From positions 4,100,036 to 4,164,035 of the forward strand of contig JAJEKV010000085.1 in the NCBI GenBank assembly GCA_021234155.1: a stretch of 64,000 nt of DNA. Reading direction: 5' to 3'. This document shows positions 54,778 to 64,000 of this stretch, one piece after another. Origin of the DNA: Isoetes taiwanensis (Eukaryota; Streptophyta; Lycopodiopsida; Isoetales; Isoetaceae). Position 1 is the stretch's first letter. Each line of letters starts with the position of its first letter. Position numbers and translations under genes: made by a program. Below the pieces are notes generated by a model, which was given only the letters and a program-made list of their open reading frames with translations, did no database searches and was not told where the DNA came from.

Positions 54778-57765
54778 GTATGATACAAAACATCACAGTC
54801 TTTCTTGCTTAAGCAAGCTACACAGATAATAGAGAAGATTTTCTTACCAAGTTTGATAGAGATAAGGTGGCCATGTCTCTTATAATAGCAAGGATTTTAA
54901 ATATACAGGGTCTTTAAGTAGATGCAAACATATGGAAAAGGTTTCCTGCTATTCTATGTGAATATCTATAGGAAGAATCTTGCATCCTACTGCAGCCTTT
55001 ATCAGCCTTTATCTGATCAAATATCATGAGGTGTAAGTATCTCTAAAATTAAATCCGTGGCTGTGTGCTATCTTTGAAAACTTATTTGATAAATACAGTT
55101 TAGTTGCTTAAACTTTATAGCTTAAATGCTATGAGAACATGTTACAAGGAAGCACTTGTAGCATTCTTAAATAGATTGAAAGGCTTATGCAGGTCTGATT
55201 GCAGGTGATTGCAGCCTCAAATATTATAGTTTATGTTTGAGATTTGTCTGTGGATATTTAACTACTGCTGGCCTAAACCTGAATATCTAACAGGACTGTT
55301 TGCTCATGTAGGGCTTTGAACTGGTGATGTTTCTTGTTCTAAAATAAAACAATAAATACAGGGGCTAGTGTTTTAAGCCAGTACCCAAGTAAATAGTATT
55401 ATGTATGCTCGTTTTCTCATAAGTAGTCATAGAGGCTTCATCTATTAGCTTATGTGTAGTAAGGAGCATTTATGGTCTGCTGCCTTGTTAACCAGCCAGA
55501 ATTGACCAAGTATGTCACTGTATAAACATCCAGGTTGTACAAATAACAAGTGACAGATCTATAAAAGGCTTGGATTTTGGTTTTGATTTTTTCTTCTTTG
55601 ATCTCTGTTGTCCTAGTAAGCTTCTACTAATCAAGAGCAAAAAGGTACAATGGGTAAAGGCGTTAAGCCAAGAAGCACCCAATGTACCTTTTGGCCCTTG
55701 TATCGTTACCGAGATTATCGCTAACGTATGCATGGTTGGCTGCAGGTACGTGGTACTTCTTCTCCCATTGTGCTCGTTTTGCTGTTATGGTATGTTTTAG
55801 CTCAAAAGATGGCATGGATCGAACACATAGCGTGGTGAAGCGCACTGCCCACTAAATCTGCTTGAAGTTATCTGGGGCTTCTGGATACAAGCTTTAAAAA
55901 CCAAAAAAAAATGTATTTTGAATTTATTTGGTTAAAAAACAATAGTTACATGATATTTTCTGTTGGCTGGTAACAATAGGGTGTTATTTAAGTTTCAAAC
56001 AGTTACAGAATAGAGGCTATTCAAACCAAAACATACAGGTACATATTTTTGCAAATGGCCATACTTTTGAGTATAATCAGTGTTCTTCTAGCGCGAAAGA
56101 ACAACCAAGTTGATGTTATGTTAATATCCAAGAATATCCTGTTAAAGACATATGATAAATGAAAGCTCTTTTCCTGGAAAGTGATTGTCTAAGTTTTAGC
56201 AAGAATTACAGGTCTAGGAGATCTGTGAAAAGAAAAAATATGCACGATGTGAGTGAGAGATACAAATAACCTCTACTTCAGAATTTATGTCTGTTCTAGG
56301 ACAGAACCTTTTACATAGGTAAAATAATGGCATATATTCCATGATATTGGGATTTTATGGCTGAACATGCAGGTAGGAAAAGTGATCAAATCAAAAGCAT
56401 GTACTGACCAATAACTTGTCTCTTAAGAAAGAGACTTTTTCCATAAGAAGGCGTTACATGCAAAAAGACAAACAAAAAGAAAGAATAAACAAGGTGCTGC
56501 GCACAGAGGGTTGCCCTCTGGTGGCCTGAGAGTGAGTTTTCATGGGTTCTGTTGTGTGGAGCCATGTAAATGCTATGAATGCAGGTCTTTTTAGCCCAAG
56601 AAGGTGCTCGTTGTCTATTTGGACTCGAACTTATGACATGACTGAGATAGTGAATGAACCCAAGAGCAATAGTGTTTGTCTTTATTAACTAAAGTTGCTA
56701 TTCGTCGAGATGGTTGAAATGTATTACTTTATCATGTAGTAACACAAAAACTTACACTACGATTGCACGGTGTTAATCACCCATCATGAATAACACTAGA
56801 AAATTTAAACTGTACCTTGTCTATCACTATCACCGCAGCCTCGATTTCCAAAATAAAGTATATCTTGCATCAGTCACCAAAACATGGACTCCTGGCATCG
56901 TCTAGCAACTAAATGGGCATAAAGATTGTACATAGTTGTTCTAGGTATAGAAGATTGCCTGGCATCTTATCATGTATATTCTTTGGGAGAAGGGTATATC
57001 ACGTGTCTTACTAGATATTATCATGTTTGCAAACACTTATGTCCATTGTTAAAAGTCTAGAATAGCCTTTTTGTAATAAGCAAGATAATTGTTCTCTTGT
57101 TAAGAGTGTGGCTCGTTCAAGTGCATAAGAAGGTTGAAATCGGTTATAAATAGTACAACAACAGAAGAGACTTAAGTTACTGGCTGCTACACTGGTCACA
57201 ACAAAGACCAAAGACTATCTTGCATTGCAATCTTCCAAATAGATTATCAATAACATTGATAATGTATTTCATGCGATTTTGGTTATGGAGAAGCCATAAG
57301 CACATTTCTTCACATAATCATAATTCATGCCAGAGTATTTAAAAGGAATGGAACTTAGGCATTATAGAAAAGCACAGATACAATAACAAAGAACTTACCT
57401 ATGGAGGATCTCATTCACTCGTTAATTGTCACAACAAACTCCTCATCACTCAAATAGCTTGAATCGTTCCTTCGGGGACAAGACGAAAGCGGGATCAAAG
57501 GCTCATGTCTTTTGGGCGGTAGCGGCAACCTCGCATATAACTTTACCATCTCCACATGTCTCAACCCTAAACTTTAGCATATCAAAAAACGAGGTCAAAA
57601 CAATGGGATCATTTTCATTCTCTACTCTTGTTCGGGAACTCAAAATCTTTTAAACTTGGTTCCAAATCCGTGCATTCTCATCTTCAAGCCCAAGAAAATG
57701 CTGGGGTATTATTTCACTCTTTATCCACTAAATCACATACCCAAAATGTTAAGCGAGGACTAAGC
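54778..57765. other. First half of the long intron, no gene seen
   Basis: AT-rich sequence inside the proposed 6.9-kb intron. No coding region or recognised element was found in 54778-57765. Confidence 0.4.
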
Positions 57766-57905
57766 ACCGGTTAGCCGATTTCTCGAAAGTGGTCCCCAAA
57801 GAAGGGGGCCACCGACAATTTACAACTGATAATTATTGGCATATTCTGGGCATCTACTAACATATACCTAGGATATGCCACAAATCCACACGGACCAAAA
57901 AAAAA
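57766..57905 (+). repeat. Diverged direct repeat, left copy, flanking the gene-fragment block
   Basis: ACCGGTTAGCCGATTTC, TTTACAACTGATAAT, GCATATTCT and TATACCTAGGATATGCCA occur here. The same order of blocks is found at 60839-60985. Confidence 0.7.
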
Positions 57906-58458
57906 AGAAAAAAAAATGTTTATTAGACTTTCAGACATTTAATAACAAAAATATTTTCCATTTCATTCATCCCAAACCTTCAAATAAAAATATCTTTCTG
58001 TCGTTGACTTGCCTATAAAAAGTGTGCTTTAAAAAAGACCAGCATAAGTTTTTAAAGATCAGCATACTTCAAGTATATGGATTTTATTATCTCCAGAAAT
58101 ATCTATTGCAATTATTCCCAATGTTTGATCTATTTGATAAAAAACAGGTAGGACCTGCCCTCTTTAGTATAAAATATGTACCTGCTGGCCTCCAAAAGTC
58201 TGCTTCATTACCTATTCTTAAAGCACATCACTCAGGTGCCGTAGATATTTCAAATATAAATTGAGAGAAATTATTGTATTCTTGGTAAAGGATATCAACT
58301 GCAGACATTGTACATCCACTATAGAAAAATTGTTAAAGAATTTCGACATAAATTCTATGCGTATCACCAGCATAATCACACCCTTTTCCAAACCACCACG
58401 TTGTAATTTTCTTGCAAACGAGATGCCATATTGTGTATTTCCAACAACTTCATCCTTT

Positions 58459-59975
58459 TTATCTACATGCCATACTGTTGCAGTTTTGGGTATTTCTGAG
58501 GACTTCATCCTTTTCATTTGATAGAAATCTTGTCCAAGTTGCCTTCTGCAGAGATCGTTTGATCACATCTTTCTCAACATCATCATCTTTAGCAATTCTC
58601 TCATTTTTCTCACAGTTGGGATGATCATCATCAACCACAATTTCATTCTTCCCACTTTCCTTCTGCAAAGCTTTATGCGCCTGCAAAATATTGTTTGGTG
58701 ACCCGTCTTCAACGTGTCTCTTCACTTCCATTGATTTCTGCCTGCTATTATAGTGCTCAAAATCGTCCAGCAAAGAAGTCTTATGTGAGTACTGTTTGAA
58801 AATATTCAACAATTCAATCCCCTGCTTAAACTTTACTTCTTGAGTAGCTCTACTATTTGTGACAGGATTATTATCATTATTCTCTAGTACGATGTGGCAA
58901 AATTGTCTATTGGGGATGTGCTTGACAATATGCCATTTAACACTGAAGCAATCATTCTACTTTTTATCATGCTGCCAGAAACCCATGCTCTTAATAAAAT
59001 CTACAGGTCCAGTCATTTCTGCCACTCCACAAAACTGCCCGCTACCATTCACAGAGAAAAGGAAAAATAATAGGTAGCGCAATCCTGGTTTACTAGTAAC
59101 CTTCGCCCGTGCCTCCTGATATGATACATCTAATCTTTTATTTCCTTTTGCTGTGCTAGTCCAAATGCCATATTTTATGCTTTTATGCACATCATCTTCA
59201 CTATAAGAGTTAATTACGAAAAACCTTGCATCCTCATATGAGGTTGCAAACTCTGGCTTATTGTAATGGTTGTCACTTCCTTTCAATGTGCCATCCTGGA
59301 AACCTCTCTGACTACTTTAAATGGACGTGGCCCCCCAACATGTTCATCCAAGACATCAAAGTCCATATTCATGCTTGGTGGGAAAAACAAACCCAGTTAT
59401 GGCTTGTTATGCTCAAATCCTTAAGTGTAACCATTTACTCTGCTCCCCAACAAATTCGCTTTCTCTCTCCCTGATTTGCTAAATTTTGTTGGTCTCAGTT
59501 GCAATTAAAGTTGTTGCACCTGTTTCTGAACATATAATGGGGCATCTGGTCTAGGAGATATAGGCTGGGAAAGAACCTGGGGTGATTTCTTTCCAGGCCT
59601 TTTCTCCAGCCAAGCATAACCATTACGCTTTTTATCAGCATCATAACAAACTTCTTCTGAGGTATTGTTGGATTCTGGGCAGCCAAATGGACGAACCCAC
59701 TAGGGTAATGAACAATTGGAGAATAAGTTCTTGAAGTCATCAGAAGTGGAACAGAACATGCAGGACCAACATCCTCTACATACCCAGGTGCAACCATCAT
59801 TACAGGTGGAGATAAACACTGCAACATTGGTTGACAGAAGGGTTTCTCTCCCACATAAAGAGGTTCTCCTGTTGCTCTGTTGCTGGAACATGGGGGAAAC
59901 TGTAGCTTGTTGATAAAAAGGGCAAACATCAGCACCATAGTCACCTGCTACAATTCCAGGCATCATATAAAGCAA
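58459..59975 (-). pseudogene. YTH-domain (ECT/YTHDF-type m6A reader) pseudogene
   Basis: Read from 59975 down. The N-terminal low-complexity part (YGADVCPFYQQATVSPMFQQQ, PSGFVHLAAQNPTI) is in several frames. The YTH domain starts at about 59250: SYEDARFFVINSYSEDDVHKSIKYG, then IWTSTAKGNKRLD, LFSVNGSGQFCGVAEMTGPVDF and GFWQHDKK. A TAG (58956-58954) follows near the usual third cage Trp. The frame then continues FSVKWHIVKHIPNRQF, VLENNDNNPVTNSRATQEVKF and GIELLNIFKQY. Such proteins bind N6-methyladenosine in mRNA in the cytoplasm. One in-frame stop and N-terminal frame changes indicate a dead copy. It is on the minus strand, inside the proposed long intron of the plus-strand ORF. Confidence 0.88.
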
Positions 59976-60169
59976 CCTGGATCACCCAAATACAACTTCA
60001 TTCCTACTACCCATGTATCTATTGGATGCTCAAAACTCTGCCATGCTGTACTAGAACTATGATCATAAAAAATCAAATTTCCAACCTCCTCTAGAGCTAG
60101 AGAGCTTACATTTTTCCCTGAAGTGCCTGCACTCCATATGAATGCAACCCTTTGAAAACAAAATTCTTG

Positions 60170-60818
60170 AGCTCTTCGAAAATTTTTATTACCTGTGACT
60201 GTCTTGAAAATTTTCTCCTTTGCAGCAGTGCTTTGGAAAGAATAACACTGACAAATCCCTTCCCCTGCTCCGTTGCTTCAGTTCCTTTCTGTTGAGCATC
60301 TGATGCATTATCACTACCTTTACCCTCGGCATGTGATACATAGTCACTAGCCTTGTTGGATGCATCTGATGCATATTCACTGCCTTTGCCCTTAGCATTG
60401 AATGCATATTCACCAGCCTTCTGTGCTGATTCAGCAGCCTTCTCTGCAGCGTCTGATACATATTCACTGCCCTTGTTATTTGCATGAGATGCATATTCTT
60501 TTGCCTTCTGCGCTGCATCTGAGGCATATTCACTTCATTTACCCTTTGCATGGGATGTATATTCAGCAGCTTTCCCTGCTATATGAGATGACAGGTCCTT
60601 CAATGCTTCTTCCTGCTCTGCTGCTTGACAAAGATACAGATCAACGACTCGTTTTTTTGCATCAACACCCTGTTCTCTGACGTCGCCAACATATTCAGAG
60701 GCCTTGCCCTGCATTTTTCGCTCTTGGCCTTGGCATATTGAGAAACCTGCTCTGAATCGAGGGTGGCTACACTGAGGGCAAGACATCCGATCAAAACACC
60801 CACCCAAATTCTCGCCAT
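60170..60818 (-). pseudogene. Secreted LEA-like protein with 11-mer repeats, broken
   Basis: Starts at ATG 60818 with a signal-peptide-like MARIWVGVLIGCLALSVATL. After a frameshift at about 60715 it continues as GKASEYVGDVREQG and a long series of 11-residue-like units of the form GSEYASDAxxKA and KAxEYASHA (at least eight). A TGA at about 60541-60539 interrupts it. The pattern is that of group 3 LEA (LEA_4) desiccation proteins, which fold into amphipathic helices on drying; a signal peptide suggests secretion or ER entry. Two breaks make it a probable pseudogene. The repeat at 60839-60985 lies just upstream of its start. Confidence 0.75.
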
Positions 60819-60838
60819 CTGCCCAAGTGGAGACCTCT

Positions 60839-60985
60839 CCGGTTAGCCGGTTTCGAGAGGGACTGCCCACCAACAGAAGTGACCGAGCATTTACAGCTAG
60901 TAATGGGTTTTTAGCAGTCACCAGCATATTCTAGAGATATTCTAGGATATACCTAGGATATGCCAAAAGCCCACATAAACAAGGG
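60839..60985 (+). repeat. Diverged direct repeat, right copy
   Basis: CCGGTTAGCCGGTTTCGAGAG, CATTTACAGCTAGTAAT, GCATATTCT and TATACCTAGGATATGCCA appear in the same order as at 57766-57905. The pair brackets the YTH and LEA-like remnants. Confidence 0.7.
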
Positions 60986-61720
60986 TTTGCCCCCCTAGGG
61001 ACAACCCAAAAACATGAACATACATTTTAGACATGTTTATGTATGCTAACAATGTATGGTTTATTGAACTATATAGGCATAGCTCTTGTGGCCCCTTCTG
61101 ATAGAACCAAGATTTGATGCCAGGGCTTGCAATTTAAACATGAACTTAGGTGACACATAGATATGTTGTCTAATAGTGACTGATCCAATAAGGGAAATTT
61201 ATACAAAGCAAATAGTGTATAGGTGAAAATCATCATCTAGATGGAAAATGGCCCCATATTTTGTACGGGCCTGGGGAGTAGCTTAGTGTTAAACTGAAAT
61301 ATATGCAAAGATAGGGATTGCATGTAACTGCATGTGCATGTGGCATTTTGATAACCTACATGACAAGATGAAGATGACAAGGTGAAGATGAACCATTATA
61401 GGACCATGTAATGCATGGTAAATAGAACTAGACCATTGAGATTAATGAATAATTCTAAAGTAATGTGACTTTTGGACCATAGTTTGATGCACCATCTGTA
61501 ATCTGCTCGATTATTGTATGGAATGATAAGGCTGTTGAAGGATTGACTGATGCAGCTTGAACTGCTAGTAGGGTTGTTGCCTAGACTAGTGGTCTCTGGG
61601 TTTTTTTTAGATATTTCATTTCATTGGTCTTACCAGTGATGCATCATATCTTTTGGTATTTATATGAGCAAGACTTTTTATTTTTGAAAACTATTAATAG
61701 TACTGTTACTATGGTTTCAG
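60986..61720. other. End of the long intron
   Basis: AT-rich, with no gene seen. It ends in a pyrimidine-containing acceptor (TATGGTTTCAG at 61710-61720). Confidence 0.45.
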
Positions 61721-63248
61721 GATGATGAGGTTCAAACAGAATATAATATGGAGTTTGTGCCACCTGTTTGGAACAGAGATCTTGATCCAATAGGGTATGG
61801 TACCAGCAAGGTCACGACACTTCTCTGTTGTATTAAAAATCCTAAGGTACATATGTTACTTCTGGAAAGGGAAGCTTCAAGAATGCCAGACCAGTTATCT
61901 GCCATATCCCATTTGGGGTTCAATGATTGGCTTGCTCTAGTGCCTAAGATAAATAAGATAGGTACGTAATGGGAAGATGCGAATAAAATCATAGAGGAAA
62001 TATATGATGATTTACCCAACAAGGTCTATAATTGGACCATGGAAGAGGATCAGGCCAAAAAGGAGTTTGTTACAGGTGTATTGGCTTTAGAAAAAGCTAA
62101 CAAAATTAGAAAATCATGTTTAGGTGATGCTGTTTGTGAGAAGGGGGTACAAATGAGTAGCGCAGTTGCGGATGAAGATCCCTTTGGGGAATCACTATTG
62201 TCGGATGAAGACAAAAAGACCATGGGCAGCAAAGCACCTAACAACAAAGAAAGTGATGATAGTGAATTTAATTTCACCTTGCATAACAGCCTCATTTTCC
62301 CCATCATACCAGAAAAGGTTAGTAGAGGGACATGCCTTGTTTTGCAATCAAGGCATTTGGCACACTAAGAACTTTGGTGCTTTGGCACCCATCAGCAGAG
62401 AGTCTTGGATTATGTTGGGAGACATCACCCCAGACCAGGAGAAAATGACAAGGGTTGCTGCTGAAAAAATGGAAAAGCTTGTACACTTGGATAAGTTCAA
62501 GCTCAAAATTGACCATAGGTTCTTCGATAAAAAATGTAACAAGGATGATTGCATATATGTAAGACAGAAAGGTCATATGGCATATTCTACAATAACCAGG
62601 GACGCATTCTATCTTAAAAGGGTTTGGAGAAGCATGTGCCCATACCTCAAGTGTGTTTGTGAACCAAGGAAGAAGGGGAACGCGTGCAAAGATAGTATGA
62701 CATGGCTGGACCAGGGAGTCTGGTACATGTTTAATAACTTGGACACCATATTCCCTGATATGTCTATTGTGGCACAGATGGTGTCCATGAAAAAGTTTCT
62801 GAAAACCTCATTAAAAGATGGGATCTTGGCTTATCTATCTTATTTAGAAGTGAGAAAGACTCTCATCGATATGACGTTTATGCAGGCTGCAGATCCTTGG
62901 GCAGATCTCAAACTAAAATTCCCCAATTGCAGAATGGCTACTGTTTGCGAAAAAAACATCAAGCCTGTATCTTTTATGTTGAACCTAGAAGTGGGTTCTA
63001 GCAACAACTTTAGCAAGAAAGCAAGACCTATCAGAAATAAAACAAGTAATAGCATGACAGGGAGGGGATATGACCCGCCTCGTATCACCATACAGCCTAG
63101 TAAAAGTAACTCAAGCATTGCAGACAATTCAGGTATTGAGCAACTCGGCACCCCAAATAAGATGGATGACTCAGTTACCAAACAAATTCAAGACGAAAAT
63201 CGAAAGATCCCTAATGGGGTAGTGCAACAACTGAACTACAACAAATAG

Positions 63249-63546
63249 GTATGTCAAAATGTTATTTGCAAATGTTACTTCATGTATATAAGGTAGCAGG
63301 ATAAGATATTCTGTGATAAAATTGAATGAAGTATATGAAATATTTGTTAAAATTGGTCTGGTCTTTCTTGTCGAAAGTACCAATAGACATGATAACCTAG
63401 CATGCCAAGTGGCCATGCTAAGCTAAAATACTTAACAGCAACGCACTCAGTTGAGCGAAACCATGCGAAAAATAGGACTGTTTTCTTACAGGGCAGAACT
63501 GTAGAAAGAGTAGGACTACTTTCTTTAGGGGCTTTAATTGTTACAG
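63249..63546 (+). other. Probable 298-bp intron
   Basis: GTATGT at 63249 and TTACAG at 63541-63546 bracket a stretch with stops in all three frames. Both flanks are open in phase 0. Confidence 0.6.
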
Positions 63547-64000
63547 ATTTCTAGGTGCCTCCAAAAGGATTGCCAAGGTAGGATACATATTTCTGAAACA
63601 ACAGACAAGTGCAAGAAGAAAATAGTCCATTGCTTCTTCTTGTCCAAGATTCTTGATAAAATTTGTATTCCTAAGATTGTGAATAAACATATGAGAAATA
63701 ATCTAGGGGAAGTTGGGGAGCAGATTATGGAAAATACTATGTTCGCATGGAAATATACAGAAAGTTTGAAGGAGCTTTCTTACAAGCCATATTATATCTT
63801 CACACAAGATGTGGAGAATATCTGCCCTTGTGGAAATCCAAATATGAAAAGTTTTATAGATGATAGTATAGGGCATGTCCGTACCACGAATATTGGGATT
63901 ATAAAAAACAGGACACTTAGGGGTCTTTTCAAGAATGGACTTAACCATATCCCTGATAGGGTTCTCAATTGGAGGGACATGAAGGGAGAATTAAGAAAAA
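63547..64000 (+). CDS. Penelope-like RT protein, N-terminal region (partial, runs off the window)
   Basis: Open without a stop for 151 codons to the window end. It starts ISRCLQKDCQGRIHISETT after a probable splice acceptor. Later motifs: KICIPKIVNKHM, ICPCGNP and GHVRTTNIGIIKNRTLRGLF, then NGLNHIPDRVLNW. The 'GHV.T.(N/D)..I(I/V)...LR.L...G' block is the conserved segment that precedes the RT core in this type of Penelope-like protein. The RT core itself is expected just to the right of the window, as in 52266-53539. This piece has no break, so the right-hand copy may be better preserved than the left one. Confidence 0.7.
   Translation, partial: MSRCLQKDCQGRIHISETTDKCKKKIVHCFFLSKILDKICIPKIVNKHMRNNLGEVGEQIMENTMFAWKYTESLKELSYKPYYIFTQDVENICPCGNPNMKSFIDDSIGHVRTTNIGIIKNRTLRGLFKNGLNHIPDRVLNWRDMKGELRK

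Larger units (their letters stand above)
54577..63248 (+). pseudogene. Spliced ORF upstream of the Penelope-like RT (exons 1 and 2)
   Basis: Exon 1 (ATG 54577, end 54777) encodes MDRRNGGRGYEAKRGYSDGG, a Gly/Arg-rich basic segment, then an acidic ETQFDEDVESSDEEIQ ending at CAG|GTATGA. The acceptor at 61719-61720 (TTTCAG) opens exon 2 with DDEVQTEYNMEFVPPVWNRD in the same phase, 0. Exon 2 continues to 63248 with one stop (TAA 61967), a one-base frame change near 62320, and a terminal TAG at 63246-63248. A strong donor GTATGT follows directly, and CAG would be the usual codon there. The downstream part contains CNKDDCIYV, MCPYLKCVCEP and a helical ISYLEVRKTL-like region, with no family I recognise. 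Protein joining across both introns is my inference. Confidence 0.55.

Noticed and set aside
57700-60990. Complete LTR retrotransposon bounded by the repeats at 57.77 and 60.84 kb
   Set aside because: The repeats are only about 145 bases and diverged, have no TG...CA ends, and no PBS, PPT or pol was found. I report them only as flanking repeats.
1-64000. CRISPR arrays, rRNA genes and intact tRNA genes
   Set aside because: None seen on either strand. The only tRNA-like signals (7.3-7.4 kb and 36.0 kb) do not form complete tRNAs.

Overview
The window is nuclear DNA of a land plant. It holds three intron-bearing plant genes spread thinly through a large mass of decayed transposable elements. 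The intact genes encode an IBA57-type Fe-S assembly factor, a U-box receptor-like cytoplasmic kinase, and the LYR subunit B14/NDUFA6 of mitochondrial complex I. All three splice cleanly with GT-AG introns in the positions given. The long intergenic spaces, the chromovirus, copia and LINE remnants, and a Penelope-like reverse transcriptase of a type not usual in flowering plants suggest a fern, lycophyte or other non-flowering plant. The species is not determined.

Layout. 1-7.1 kb: two Ty3 chromovirus copies of one LTR family in head-to-head orientation. The left one (minus strand) has a complete 5' LTR, an initiator-Met primer-binding site and the start of a gag-position ORF that runs off the window edge. 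The right one (plus strand) is a broken pol with a complete 3' LTR that carries a 208-bp inverted-repeat MITE. 8.2-11.4 kb: IBA57 gene. 12.6-13.7 kb: copia fragment. 17.3-19.8 kb: a third copy of the same chromovirus family (3' LTR plus chromodomain). 20.5-26.8 kb: non-coding, with a dispersed repeat (second copy at 45.4 kb) and a tandem duplication of about 1.4 kb. 28.8-34.9 kb: a decayed LINE on the minus strand. 37.0-39.9 kb: U-box kinase gene. 40.6-41.5 kb: complex I LYR subunit. 41.8-42.9 kb: an unrecognised multi-exon gene with a probable frameshift. 43-51.8 kb: minisatellites, direct repeats and a fourth, eroded LTR. 52.2-53.7 kb: RT core of a Penelope-like element followed by a nested palindrome. 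54.5-64 kb: an exon-intron chain that leads into the N-terminal part of the same kind of RT protein and continues past the window. Its long first intron holds minus-strand remains of an LEA-like gene and of a YTH-domain (m6A reader) gene.

The most notable item is at the left edge. The ORF directly downstream of the chromovirus PBS begins MARTKQTARKY, so its first ten residues are identical to the histone H3 tail (K4 and K9 included), followed by unrelated Ser/Glu-rich and Lys/Arg-rich sequence. Sister copies of the same LTR family in this window carry an integrase-terminal chromodomain that lacks most of the methyl-lysine aromatic cage. A retroelement family combining an H3-tail mimic on the gag-position protein with a chromodomain on integrase is, as far as I know, undescribed. 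The second notable item is the spliced, intron-rich Penelope-like element at the right edge, with an unrecognised upstream coding region.
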